Assembly: GCA_007922225.1 (NCBI GenBank)
Contig: ML679973.1
Span: 1,678,033-1,742,032 of the forward strand
DNA length: 64,000 nucleotides
Origin: Emydura subglobosa
Taxonomy: Eukaryota; Chordata; Testudines; Chelidae
Reading direction: 5' to 3'
The position numbers and the translations under genes were made by a program. Positions 1 through 10,038 of the stretch are shown here, piece after piece. The notes beneath the pieces were generated by a model. The model worked only from the letters and a program-made list of their open reading frames with translations, was not told the DNA's origin and did not search any database. The first letter of the stretch is position 1; the number at the start of each line of letters is the position of its first letter.

Positions 1-985
1 TGGAAGCAGTTCAGAGGATCATATTTAATAGTAGAAAACCGTCCACTAGGTCTACTTATTTGCCAAGTGGAAACAATTTTTGGTTTGGTCAATATCTAAG
101 GGAATTCAACCCATGTCAGCTCACGTTCAGGACATTTTGGACTACCTGTTAAAACTAAATTCCTCAGGTTTAGCTCTTAGCTCACTGAGGTTTCACTGGT
201 GGTGATCGCAGAGTTCCATCCTCCATTCCAAGGCAAGCTGATTTTCTTGAACTCCATAGTAGTGAGATTTCTGAAAGGTATTCTCTTCTTGTTTTCACCT
301 GTGAGGGAAATGGTACCATTGTAGGATCTTAATATTGTGCTGGTTGCCCTCATGGATCCTCCATTTGAGCTGAAAGCAGCCTGCTCATTGTCTCTCCTTT
401 CCCGAAATACAGCCTTTCTGGTGGCTATAATGTCCTCAAGAAGGGTCAGTGAGTTACAAGCCTTAATGGCAGAACCTCCATATATTCAGTTTTTCAAAGA
501 CAAAGTGTCCTTATGACCACATTCAAAGATTTTGTCTAAGATGGCTTTGCAGTTTCACCTTAACCAAATTATTTATTTTCCCATATTCTTCCCTAAACTG
601 CTCTGAAATCCAGATGAGCAGAGTCTCTATATGTTAGATGTGAGGTGATGTTTGGAAAGGACTAAAGCATTTTATTCATGGCCTCAACTTTTTGTCTTCT
701 ATGCAGATTGGGTGAAAGATTAGGTGGCCTCTACATAGGTGAATGATTTCCTGTATTACCACAGTTTATGGAGTAGCCCAGGTTATGCTCCTACAGCCCA
801 AGCAACATCCATCACATTTATCAGCGATGTTTCAATATCGGATCTTTGCAAGGCTGTCTCATCGTCTTTCAGACATTCTTTTTCCAAACATTATGTGATT
901 ATCATGGCATCTAGGTGAGACGCAAACTTTCGGAAGGCAGTTCTGCAGTCATTGTTTAATTAGACCTCAAGCCCCACCTTCTAAG
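1..985 (+). pseudogene. DIRS-type retrotransposon tyrosine recombinase remnant
   Basis: Read on the plus strand with several frame changes, this stretch follows the order of a vertebrate DIRS-1-like tyrosine recombinase. Near 115-195 a piece reads HVQDILDYLLKLNSSGLALS, the N-terminal helical domain. Near 355-590 a piece contains TAFLVAIMSSRRVSELQAL, the region with the first catalytic arginine. Near 630-660 LDVRRCLERTKAF appears. Near 810-890 SISDLCKAVSSSFRHSFSKHY carries the likely catalytic tyrosine. The usual HxxR segment before it is degraded. Stops interrupt every frame and the upstream RT/RNase H part lies outside the window or is lost. The enzyme would have integrated circular DNA copies without a DDE integrase. 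The family is inferred from remembered motif order; a search should confirm it. Confidence 0.72.
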
Positions 986-1500
986 AGTACTTACTGCTTG
1001 TGAGTCACCTGAGTGGAATACATGTCTGAAAGGACTCGAAGAAGAGAAGACTATTACTTACTTTATTGTAGTGATTTGTCTTTGAGATGTGGGTGCAGAT
1101 GCAAATTCTACAGCCCACCTTCTGTCCCCTCTTCATTGAAGTCTCTAGCTTTGCATTCCAGAGTGAAGGAACTGAAGGGAGTCGGGATTGTGCCCTCCTT
1201 ATATAGCCATGGGAGAGGCTATGAAGGCCAGAGGACCCAAGCAAAGTTTTCCGGCTTCAATATGCTGGGTGCATGAACACGTGAGTGGAATACATGTCTG
1301 CACCAATATCTCGAAGAACAACACAATACAGGAAGTAACTGTCTTTTTCTTATCCTGGGAAGTCTAACTGAAGTGTCCCTGTAGAGGAAATGAGAGATTG
1401 TGAGGAAAAGAACCTCCACAGAGTGTGCGTATGTGCATGTAGTCCCCACCTTTTGGTTACTGGATTCTCTCTCTTCATGTGAAGCTCATTCTGCCTTTAC
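986..1500 (+). repeat. Probable 3' non-coding part of the DIRS element, with a direct repeat
   Basis: The 18-base word GAGTGGAATACATGTCTG occurs at 1011-1028 and again at 1283-1300, 272 bases apart, and both are followed within about 15 bases by a TCGAAGAA stretch. DIRS elements carry repeated internal segments at the 3' end in place of LTRs, so this fits the 3' part of the element above. The assignment is inference; the direct repeat is seen. Confidence 0.45.
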
Positions 1501-1546
1501 ACAGAAAGGCTGCTTCCTTCGGAAATCCACACAGGGATGTCAACAG

Positions 1547-1610
1547 TGGGAATCAAACCTAGGACCTCTGGAGCTAAATGCACAAGCCTTTACTGCATGA
1601 GCTAAAAGGC
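1547..1610 (-). repeat. tRNA-derived (SINE-like) fragment
   Basis: On the minus strand the segment starts GCCTTTTAGCTCATGCAGT, which resembles a Pol III A box, and about 40 bases later has AGGTTTGATTCCC, which resembles a B box. The two boxes have tRNA-like spacing. An intact cloverleaf and a 3' tail were not found, so this is a tRNA-derived repeat or tRNA pseudogene rather than a working tRNA. Confidence 0.5.
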
Positions 1611-2268
1611 ATGTCTTAGTGCTAAAGCTGGGGCAGGCTCATCAAGTTCTAGCTGGCCTACCCATCACTAGAATGGAACAGAGTGCGATTACAAGCAAGC
1701 TGGGATTACATACTCCCCCTGGGCAGAGAAGCACGCCCCTGAGCTTCAGAGACTTCCCAGTTGAATTGTTTGAAATCCCTGAACGGGTTTTGATGGGCAG
1801 TCCCGACTTCTTCTGGATCCCCATGCAGACAGTTCTGCCCTTCTGTGGCTGGCTCCAGACTACTCCCAAAAATGGCTTCCCTCCGCTCCAAGGCTGCCTC
1901 GGGAGGGCATCTATTGGTCAGGCTAGCTCTTCTTCCGGGCTTTCCCTTGTCAATCATTTGACTCTGCCCCTTGCTTCAAGCAGGCATGCCTGCAATCCTT
2001 CCCCAAAGAACAGGGGCCCCTGTTTTACACATTGTCTCTCCTCCCTCCCTCTCGGTTGCCTAGCAGACTCTGAGTCTGCTCTCGGTTCCCCCTTCCTACC
2101 AGGGCGAGGGACAGTGTGCCCCCCCTGAACTACCAGCACACAGAGCCCTAGGAACCTCGGTAAGCTCCTTGGGGATTCCGTAAGCAAGATTTCAGATTTT
2201 GGTTTTTCATTAAAAATAGAAAAACATTAATAAAAGGCTATTTTTTGTCCAAAAAAAAAAAAAAAAAA
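1611..2268 (+). other. Poly(A)-tailed segment, possible retrocopy; contains an unrecognised 169-codon open frame
   Basis: An AATAAA at 2229-2234 lies 16 bases before an uninterrupted run of 18 A at 2251-2268, the layout of a reverse-transcribed mRNA 3' end. An open frame at 1619-2128 codes 169 residues rich in Pro, Ser, Leu and Gly with no domain or motif I recognise. It is probably chance in GC-rich DNA or part of a retrocopied untranslated region. No target-site duplication or 5' boundary was found. Confidence 0.35.
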
Positions 2269-2627
2269 TCAGGTTAAAAATTTCTACCAGCTCTACTAAT
2301 GAGTCTAAAAGATTCCTTTAACAATATTTCATTATGATGCATATGATGGTAGGCCTTTACAGTAAATGCACCATGGCTCAAGAAGTGAGAAGTATGTCTC
2401 TAAGAGGCATAAAAAGAGAGCATAAAATATTAAAATAATCATGTATACAACAGATTATGTTCATGCTTGTAGCTTGCACACCATATGACACAGATACCAA
2501 TTGCCAGCACCACTCTTGTTTCCTGTTATGAAGATCAGATTTTCATTTGCTTTTATCTGGCCTTCTGCTTTCCATGACTTCAAAAAATAGTCAGTGCCAT
2601 AGTAAGAAGTGGAGCTGTGACCCTTCA

Positions 2628-2697
2628 AGATGTTGATAAATTAGAGAGGGTTCAGAAAAAAGCCATGAGAATGATTAAAGGATTAAAGCTTTATAGT
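2628..2697 (+). mobile_element. CR1 LINE fragment, left part of a split copy
   Basis: The sequence matches remembered sauropsid CR1 ORF2 shortly before its C-terminus (GTTGATAAATTAGAGAGGG, then a GAATGATTAAAGGATTA stretch). The match breaks off at TTATAGT (2691-2697) and resumes at 3118 with the same seven bases. Confidence 0.85.
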
Positions 2698-3117
2698 TAT
2701 GCATGAAATGATTATGTTTTTATCGGCAAATGTTGGTAAACATCTATGTCTCCAAACAGACATAAACCATTGAGAACTTATGAGTGTTTGATTTAAGGCT
2801 ATTTACTTTGTATATTTTGACATATGATGTTGACAGTTTGTATTTTAATGGTCAAAGTTTTAACTTTTTGAATCTGAATATCTATTGTCATTAAATAATT
2901 ATTGCCTCACTCCACTATTTCTTGACACCCTCCCATAGTTTCCCACAACTGTGAAAATTTAAATTGATTAAGAATTTTTTTTAAAAATGCTTCACACACA
3001 TAATTTGGCACAAATGTGAACATTTAAATTGATAAAAATTAAAAATAGTTTAAAATAAACATTGTATTATCTGTCAGAGTTGTAAAAACAATAAACATCA
3101 AACTCTGCCAAGCCTAC
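2698..3117. mobile_element. 420-bp AT-rich insertion inside CR1
   Basis: This block separates two contiguous halves of one CR1 copy and is flanked by the direct repeat TTATAGT (2691-2697 and 3118-3124); eight bases match if one mismatch is allowed. Inside, AATTTAAATTGAT-like segments occur twice, around 2957 and 3023. No terminal inverted repeat or open frame was seen. The flank duplication suggests transposon insertion, possibly a hAT-like non-autonomous element given 7-8 bp. The family is unknown. Confidence 0.6.
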
Positions 3118-3525
3118 TTATAGTGATAATCTAGGAGCTCAGTTTATTTAATTTAACAAAAAGAAGGTAACAGATTGACTTGATTACAGTTTATATGTAC
3201 CTACACCGGGAACAAATATTTAATAATGAACTCTCCAGTCTAGCAGAGAAAGGTATAACACAATCCAGTGTCCAGAAGTTGAAGCTAGACAAATTCAGAT
3301 TGGAAATAAGACATATATTTTTACCAGTGAGGGTAATCAACCACTGGAACAATTTACCAAGGCTGGATTCTCCATCACTGGAAAATTTTAAATCAAAGCT
3401 GGATTTTTTAAAAAGATACGCTCTAGTTCGAAAGAATTATTTCGGGGGGATTCCTATGGCCTATGTTATACAGGAGGTCAGACTAGATGATCTCAGTGGT
3501 CTCTTCTGATCTTGGAATCTATTAA
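3118..3525 (+). mobile_element. CR1 LINE 3' end with ORF2 C-terminal remnant
   Basis: This continues the CR1 copy. An open frame at 3180-3509 codes 109 residues containing INHWNNLPRLDSPSLENFK, the typical CR1 ORF2 C-terminal tail. It ends with the CR1 3' region GTCAGACTAGATGATC and TTGGAATCTAT just before the element end. The copy is 5' truncated, the norm for CR1, and lacks the RT catalytic part. Confidence 0.92.
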
Positions 3526-3613
3526 TTGTTTGCCTCTCATACACTTAAAGTTGCAGATGACCAGGATGTAAGGAAATGATCAAAGGAAGGAAGTGCATCA
3601 TAACTGAGGGTGC

Positions 3614-3993
3614 TGTTAGGACCCTGGTCTCAAACTTGGCTGTCACACCACATCAGCTCATCAAATTGCTTGGGAATTCACAGACTAGGGTGGGCCAGTT
3701 TCTAGGGTTCCATGACCTGCTTCCTGACTGGCCACATGGTCTTGACTCTGATTGGCTGGTTACTCTATATAAACTTCCTAGCAACAATCCATTTCCTGCT
3801 AGTTGCTACTCTTACCCTGCTTGACCTTGCCTTGCCATCCCACTCGATCCTGCCTTCATGCCTTGCCTGACCCCACCAACTGCCTTGCTGTACCTTCCCC
3901 TTGCATTGGCTCTCCTGCCTATCACACCTCTTGTGAGAATTCTGACCACTGATCTGCACTGCCCTTTGACTCGCCTGACCCCTGGGCATTATA
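3614..3993 (+). repeat. 5' LTR of the Gypsy element
   Basis: The LTR begins TGTTAGGACC and ends GGCATTATA, equivalent to GGCATTACA in the 3' copy, so a terminal CA has mutated to TA. It aligns along its length with 6740-7142, for example at GATCTGCACTGC versus GATCTGGAGTGC near the end. A primer-binding site directly after it could not be identified. Confidence 0.88.
3751..3773 (+). promoter_or_regulatory. LTR core promoter: inverted CCAAT box and TATA box
   Basis: ATTGG (3751-3755) is an inverted CCAAT box and TATATAAA (3766-3773) is a TATA box, with normal spacing for a Pol II promoter inside the U3 part of the LTR. The 3' LTR has a matching TGTATAAAT. Confidence 0.6.
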
Positions 3994-4079
3994 GGTTGCT
4001 CAGCCTATCTTCGATCTCCTCCTGGTCTCACCCCTTCCCTAAAGAAAGGGGGCATGGAACCTGCAGGGGCAGCATCGCT

Positions 4080-4400
4080 GTGGCCTTCTGGAATATCAAA
4101 TCCCCAGGAGCAGATACAAGCAGACAACCAAGCCCTATGGGCCATGCTGTATCAGCTCCAGGCAGAAGCCTGAATCCTTCACAAACAGTTTACAGGGCTA
4201 CAAACAGGAATACCTTTCCCAGCCTCACAGCTCCTTCGGTAACTGAGCCCAGGGTGCCATTACTGGAATGTTATGATAGTATCTGCAGTAAGTTTCTTGA
4301 TTTTGTAAATCAGCTCTTATTTATGTTGTGGCCCCATGGCTATGCAATGGACCAGGCCAAGGTAGGTTTGTTCAATTCACTAAGCTGGGTCTCAAGGGGG
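4080..4400 (+). pseudogene. Gypsy gag remnant
   Basis: Around 4105-4205 a broken frame gives QADNQALWAMLYQLQAEA, the coiled-coil-like start of vertebrate chromovirus-type gag. A later piece near 4310-4370 (LLFMLWPHGYAMDQAKVGLF) matches the capsid region. The reading stops near 4395 and continues directly into RT sequence. It cannot form a particle. Confidence 0.7.
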
Positions 4401-4439
4401 GCAGATAATCTATTCAGTATCCATCCAGGGAAAGAATGG

Positions 4440-4830
4440 AAGACCACATTTTGAACATGATATGGCCACTTCGAATACTGGGTGATGCCTTTTACCTTTA
4501 CCAACATGCCTGCCACTTTTCAGCACCTGATCAGTGATGTTTTGCGGAACATGTTGGTTCACTATGTGATCACCTACCTAGATGACATTTTATTTTATTC
4601 TGAGGATCAATCCACACATGAACAGTATGTGTGCAATGTATTGGGACAGCTCTGCCAACAAGGACTCTATACAAAGCTGGAAAAATGTATCTTCAAGCAA
4701 CCCTGAGGGGGTCCACATGGACCTCTATAAGGTAGAAGCAATCCACAGCTGGGTGACACTTCAAAGCATTCAAGAAATCCAACACTCCATCAGGTTTGCA
4801 AACTTTTATAGATGCTTTATATAGGATTAC
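4440..4830 (+). pseudogene. Gypsy reverse transcriptase remnant
   Basis: An open frame at 4482-4706 codes 74 residues. It contains MPFTFTNMPATFQHL, RT block 4, and VITYLDDILFYSED, which holds the active-site YLDD where most Gypsy RTs have Y(V/L/I)DD. The thumb/connection part follows after a frameshift near 4705, with IQEIQHSIRFANFYRCF. The fingers subdomain with the first catalytic aspartate is lost in the deletion. The piece is unable to polymerise. Confidence 0.93.
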
Positions 4831-4899
4831 TCTCAAATTCTGGCTCTGATAACCACCTTGCTTCTTAATCTCACCAAATTCTTCTGGACATCAGAAGCC

Positions 4900-5330
4900 C
4901 GACATACCTTCGAACACCCGAAGAAGATGTTCACCACTGCACCTATCCTTATGCACCCTGATGTTGCCCTCAGGGTGGTGTTGTCCCAAAGACAGTCTTG
5001 ATCAAGGGCTCTCTCCCTATGCATATTTCTCTCAAAAGCTCTTCCCTGCTGAATGTAACTCTGAGATTTTGGATAAGAAGCTGCTTGCCATCAAGAGAGC
5101 TTTCAAAACCTGTAGGCACTACCTGGAAAGGGCAAGATGCCCCAGACAGGTATATACCAATCACAAAAATCTGAAGTATCCATGCTCTGCTAAAGCCTTG
5201 AATTAATGACAGAAACACTGGGCTCTCTTCTTCTCAAGGTTTGATTTTACCAGCTCTTACCACCCTGGTTCTAGGAACAGAAAGGCAGATGTCCGCCCCA
5301 GAAAAGAAGAGTATGCCATCGATCCTAGGG
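4900..5330 (+). pseudogene. Gypsy RNase H remnant
   Basis: A broken frame around 4961-5206 contains SPYAYFSQKLFPAECN and EILDKKLLAIKRAFKTCRHY, typical of the Gypsy RNase H domain (the SxKL...E..LLAI block), followed by an [13 protein letters not shown] piece near 5222-5245. Stops and frame changes break it. Confidence 0.87.
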
Positions 5331-5439
5331 AATCTGATAGCTGCCCTGTGTCCTGAAATGGCATCACTTCCTTGGAGGATCATTGCTATCAAACTTAATG
5401 GAAACCGTATGTTCTGCTCTTTGCAATGACCTCTTTGCC

Positions 5440-6530
5440 CAGAAGCTCCTAATCTCTTATACCAAACCCTCAGCTGAAATTACACAGAGGAACAGACTCC
5501 TTCACATCCACGAGCATATTTATGGCCCCAAGGGAAGCCCTTGTCTGGAAGCTTAACGCCTATGCCACAATGTCCCTTGGGCGGGTCACTTTGGCCAGGC
5601 AAAAGCCATGTCTGTGGCATGCTGATTGTTCTGGTGGCCAAAACTGTGGTCTGACGTAAGATCATGTGACACCCATGCCCGAACAAAGGTACCTCAAACT
5701 CAACCCTTTGGAATGCTCAGACCTCCCAAGATGTCTGCAAAACTCTGGGTCTGGATCACCAGGGATTTCATTGTCGAACTTCCTGAATCCAAGGGTCGCC
5801 GTACCATCTTCACAATGGTGGAACAGCTTAAAAGTTGGCTCATTTCATCTCCTCTACATAACTCCCTACCACTGAGGACACTGTCCACCTCCTCTTCTCC
5901 CTTGTTTTCTGCCTCCATGGTCTCCCAGACCACATTACTTCAGGCCGAGGAACCCAGTTTGTATCACGGGTTTGGAGGGAAGTGTTACACTTACTAGAAA
6001 TATACTTATATCTTTGTATATCAAAATGCCTATCATCCACAAACAGATGACCAATCAGTGTGAACCAGGTACTGGAACAGTATCTATGGTGCTTCACAAA
6101 TTTCCACCAAGATGACTGGGCCTGACTGATTCCATATGTGGAATTTGTATATAATAATGCAGACCATACCTCAAGTCGCATGAGCCTGTTTTTTGCTAAC
6201 TACGGTTTTCACTCCCATTTTAATCTTCTACTACCCATGGTGCTCATTTTTCCTGCAGCATTTGACCTGATACACCACATCCAACAGGAGCTAAAGCAAC
6301 ATTCTGGTGTGGCCAAGACAGCATACAAGCATTATGTTGGCTACCACTGGCAGGAAGGGTTCCGTTTTTGTAGTGGGACCGTAGATATGGCTATCAGCCA
6401 AACACTTCAAGACAGGGCCACCCATTTGCAGACTAGACTGCCAATATGTGGGTCCCTACCATATCTGCAGATAAATCAACCCAGCAATCTTTGGGCTTTG
6501 GCTTCCCCAGTCCCTTAAAGTACATGCTGT
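5440..6530 (+). pseudogene. Gypsy integrase remnant
   Basis: The order of pieces matches a Gypsy integrase: a zinc-binding-like GHFGQAKAMSV stretch near 5590, FWWPKLWSDVRSC at 5628, DFIVELPESKGRRTIFTMVE at about 5763, a degraded catalytic core, YHPQTDDQSV near 6035, and VEFVYNNADHTSSRMS from 6137. Stops and frameshifts occur throughout and no full DDE triad is readable. A chromodomain expected near 6650-6720 is not recognisable. Confidence 0.87.
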
Positions 6531-6725
6531 TTTCATACTTCCTTCCAGAAACTCTTCTCCAACAATCCCTTTCCTGACCAAAAGCACCCCTCATTCCCTC
6601 ATCCCTGCCAATCCAGATTCAGGGACAAGAAGCGTATCTCCTCCATGAGATTGTATATTCCCAGATATAATGAAGGAACACCTTCCACAGGGCACGCCCA
6701 GACAAACCAAGACCTTTGGCACCCC

Positions 6726-6733
6726 AAGAAGGG
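6726..6733 (+). other. Polypurine-tract-like site
   Basis: AAGAAGGG lies just upstream of the 3' LTR, where the plus-strand primer of an LTR element is expected. Position is the main support. Confidence 0.45.
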
Positions 6734-6739
6734 CGCTGA

Positions 6740-7142
6740 TGATCTCAGGACCTTGGTGTCAAACCTCGGCCCACTGAGTGTTTGGGAAGTAACCATGGCC
6801 ATCATGCCACATCCAATATATTAAATTACCAGGGAACTCATAGACTCGAGTAGACTAGCTTCCAAGGTTCCATGACCGGCTTGCGGATTGATCACATGGT
6901 CCTGACCCTGATTGTCTGGTTACCATGTATAAATTTCCTCCTCCTTTTCTGGCCTTGTCTGAGCAACAAGCCATTGTCTGCTAGTTATTACTTGCACTCT
7001 GCCTTGCTGCCTCACCTGACCCTGCCAGCTGTCTCGTTGTACCTTCCCATTGGGTTCAATCGCCTGACTATCTGATCTCTTGTGTGAACTTTAACCACTG
7101 ATCTGGAGTGCACTTTGACCCACTTGACCCCTTGGCATTACA
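6740..7142 (+). repeat. 3' LTR of the Gypsy element
   Basis: This aligns with the 5' LTR and ends GGCATTACA. It carries about 20 extra bases near 6780-6800 and a mutated start (TGATCTCAGGACC for TGTTAGGACC). Confidence 0.87.
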
Positions 7143-7233
7143 GGTGTTTCTCCACAAGTTAGGCTAATGTGCCACACTGGACATGAAGCCTTGCTCCAAG
7201 CGAAAGACTAAACTGGTGAATTAGGTCTTGTTT

Positions 7234-7342
7234 GGATTCTCTGGACTCTCATTCCAGAAGACAGATAAAAAGAACTCCCAATTTATCATCTTCAAAAATC
7301 TCATGATTTTTGAACTCTGGCGGTTGTTGGCAATACTGCTAT
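7234..7342 (+). repeat. Unnamed interspersed repeat, sense copy
   Basis: It contains AAAAATCTCATGATTTTTGA followed by GTTGGCAATACTG. The reverse complement of 9496-9645 aligns with it along most of its length, so the two are copies of one family in opposite orientation. Confidence 0.6.
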
Positions 7343-7880
7343 CATAAAAATTCAGACAACTTTTCATCTGAGGGTTATGTATGGCTTCAGAAATTAAATC
7401 TTTAAACTAAGGTATTTTCCTAAGTTATTAAAAATTCCCTAAACCTACAATTAGAAAATTAAACTTAAGTTCACTGAGCTTTGCCAATGTGTTTAATTTA
7501 ACACCTGACAGAACAGAGCTGTTTTTCTGCCTTTGTATATATTATTTGCTTCTAAAAGCTTTTATAGATATTCTTCATATATGCAAAAACCCTTTGCAGC
7601 TTCTTGAAAATAAAATCTAGTCTCTGCTGAAACAGGCTATTTTCTTTCTGTTTCTTTTGTCTCCAGAGGCTTCCTGTGTTCTAGCATCTTTTCTAAAATG
7701 ACACAAATCCCTTCTTTCTTACCATATTGTTATGTATTGCAAATCTGGAGGTTAGTTAAAAAATAACAATTAAATTTATTAACAGAGATTGATTCAAATG
7801 ATCTGAGCTTTAAAGTATGGGCCCAATTATGCACCTTGTGAAATCAATGGCAAAAACTTCCATCGACTTCAGTAGCTTCA
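7343..7880. other. AT-rich stretch, no gene seen
   Basis: Nothing recognised until about 7818-7880. There GGGCCCAATTATGCACC, then AAATCAATGGCAAAAACTTCC and a GACTTCAGTAGC piece resemble a short palindromic repeat family common in reptile DNA. Confidence 0.4.
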
Positions 7881-7883
7881 GGC

Positions 7884-9487
7884 TTGTTCATAGATTTCAA
7901 GGCCAGAAGGGATCATTGTGATCTAGTCTGACCTCCAGAAAACATAGGCTATAAAACATCCCCAAAATAATTCCTAGAGCATATCTTTCTGAAAAACATC
8001 CAATCTTGATTTTAAAATTGCCAGGGATAGAGAATCTATCACGACCCTCAGAAAATTGTCCCAATGGTTAATCACCTTTACACATAAAAATGTACACCTT
8101 ATTTCCAGTCCGAATTTGTCTAGTTACAACTTCCAGCCATTGGATCTGGTCATACCTTTCTCTGCTAGAATGAAGAGCCCATTATTAAATATTTGTCCCC
8201 CTTGTAGGTACTTACAGACTGTGATCAAATCATCCTTTAACCTTGTCTTTATTATGCTAAATAGACTGAGTTCTTTGAGTCTATCACCATAGGCATGTTT
8301 TCTAATCCTTTAATCATTCTCGCGGCTCTTCTCTGAACCATCTCCAATTTATCAACATCCTTCTTGAATCTGGACACAGTATTCCAGCAACAGTCACACC
8401 AGTGCTAAATACATCGGTAGAATAACCTCTCTATCCTACTTGAGATTCCCTTGTTTATGCATCCCAGGGCTGCATTAGCCCTTTTGGCCACAGCGTGGCA
8501 CTGGGAGCTTATGTTCAGCTGATTAACCACCATGACTCCAAAATCTTTTTCAGAGTCATTACTTCCCAGGATAGAGGCCCCCATCCTGTAAGTATGGCCT
8601 GCATTCTTTGTTCCTAGATGTATACGTTTACATTTAGTCTTATTAAAAGACATATTGTTAGCTTGCACCCAGCTTGCCAAGTGATCTAGATATCTCTGTA
8701 ATGGTGACCTCGTACTCTTCATTCTTTACCACTCCCCAAATTTGTGTCATCTGCAAACTTTATCAATGATAATTTTATGTTTTCTCTCGGGTCATCGATA
8801 AAAATGTTACAGTGTAGGACCAAGAACCCATCCCTGCAGGCCCACGCTGAAAAAATACCCATTCTATGGTGATTTCCCCTATTTACAATTACATTTTGAG
8901 ACTTATCTGTTAGCCTACTTCTAATACATTTAATATGTGCCATATTAATTTGCTATCATTCTAGTTTTTAAAATCAAAATTACATGCAGTGCCACGTCAA
9001 ACACCTTTCAGAAATCTAAGTATACTGTATAACCATACTGTTACCTTTACGAGTCAAAATTGTAATCTCATCAAAGAAGATTTCAAGTTAGTTTGACTTG
9101 ATCTATTTTCCATAAACAGATGTTGATTGGCGTTAATTATATTACCCACTTAAATGTTTTATTAATCAAGTCCTGTATCAGCCACTCCATTATCTTACCC
9201 AGAAAAGCAGACTAACAGGACAATAATTACCTGTGTCATCCCTTTTATCCTTTTTAAATATCGGCACAACATTAGCCTTCTTTTAGTCTTCTGGAACTAC
9301 GTGTTCCAAAACTTATTCAAAATCAACATTAACAATCCAGTGAGCTCCTCAGTCAGCTCTTTAAAAACTCTTGGATGCAAGTTCTCCAGCCCTGCTGATT
9401 TAAAAATGTCTAACTTTAGTAGCTGCAGTTTAACATCCTCCAGAGAATCTAGTGGAACCAAAAGAGTGTTGTTATATGACATGACTA
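7884..9487 (-). mobile_element. CR1 LINE, 1.6 kb, with RT remnant
   Basis: Minus-strand reading shows the CR1 3' half. At 9482-9297 a 61-residue frame has GLENLHPRVFKELTEELTGL, the RT N-terminal block. Near 8745 FADDTNLG holds the RT active-site motif. At 8722-8405 a frame contains LASWVQANNMSFNKTKCKRI and LGTKNAGHTYRMG, typical of the region after it. The 3' end lies at 7884 with the usual GATCATTGTGATCTAGTCTG (plus-strand view). Stops and frameshifts are frequent, and the copy is 5' truncated and inactive. Confidence 0.95.
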
Positions 9488-9495
9488 CATCAGGC

Positions 9496-9645
9496 TATAG
9501 TAATGCCAACCAAAAGAGCTAAAAAGTCATGAGTCAGACACAAACAAATCATATGATTACCTTACAAATCATGAGATTTTATAAAACAATAAATGTGGTG
9601 TTCTTTTTATAAACTTTCTGGTTCTTGAGTCTCTAGGATTCACAT
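9496..9645 (-). repeat. Unnamed interspersed repeat, antisense copy
   Basis: The reverse complement of this segment aligns with 7234-7342 (CTCATGATTTGTAAGG, GTTGGCATTAC). Together they flank the antisense CR1. Confidence 0.6.
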
Positions 9646-9650
9646 ATTCA

Positions 9651-9705
9651 AGCTTTTCTTCACAACTATAGGGCCAGAAATGTACTTTTTTTGTGAAGAA
9701 AAGCT
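9651..9705. repeat. Perfect inverted repeat, 15-bp arms
   Basis: AGCTTTTCTTCACAA (9651-9665) is exactly complementary to TTGTGAAGAAAAGCT (9691-9705) with a 25-base spacer. It is probably part of the adjoining unnamed repeat. Confidence 0.85.
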
Positions 9706-10038
9706 GAGATTCATGCTCCAAGAACTGGGTCTTTAAACAAAAAACCACCAGGCAATCCATCAAGAAACATGATAAAATTGCATGTGTGAGTTGGCACCAC
9801 TGATGGAGAGGAATAATTCTAATTCAGTCTGGTTCCAGAGAATCACTACAGCTCTGGGTAACAAGAATTGAATCATCAAGTCATAGTCACAATAGCTGAC
9901 AATAAATACTCTGGTGGCAAGATACTGTTGACTAAATTCCACAAGTTGACAGTGCTGGTAAAGGAGGAACCACACACCCAGAGTTACTATGACTGTGTTG
10001 AAACTACAGCCACTCAACAACATCCATTGTAATGAATC
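9706..10038. other. No feature recognised
   Basis: Ordinary composition with only short chance open frames on both strands. Confidence 0.3.

Larger units (their letters stand above)
3614..7142 (+). mobile_element. Ty3/Gypsy LTR retrotransposon, internally deleted
   Basis: Two similar LTRs (about 380 and 403 bp) bracket 2.75 kb carrying decayed gag, RT, RNase H and integrase in the Ty3/Gypsy order. A working element needs about 4.5-5 kb inside, so much is missing: the reading jumps near 4395-4430 from mid gag into RT, losing the nucleocapsid, protease and N-terminal RT. Flanks read GGTGC before the left LTR and GGTGT after the right LTR, a 4/5 match to a five-base target-site duplication. LTR divergence and many stops show it is old and inactive. 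Confidence 0.93.

Noticed and set aside
1547..1610. Functional tRNA gene
   Set aside because: No complete cloverleaf with paired acceptor stem could be formed.
1619..2128. 169-codon open frame as a host gene
   Set aside because: No domain, low-complexity composition, no supporting signals, and an antisense frame overlaps. Kept only as part of a possible retrocopy.
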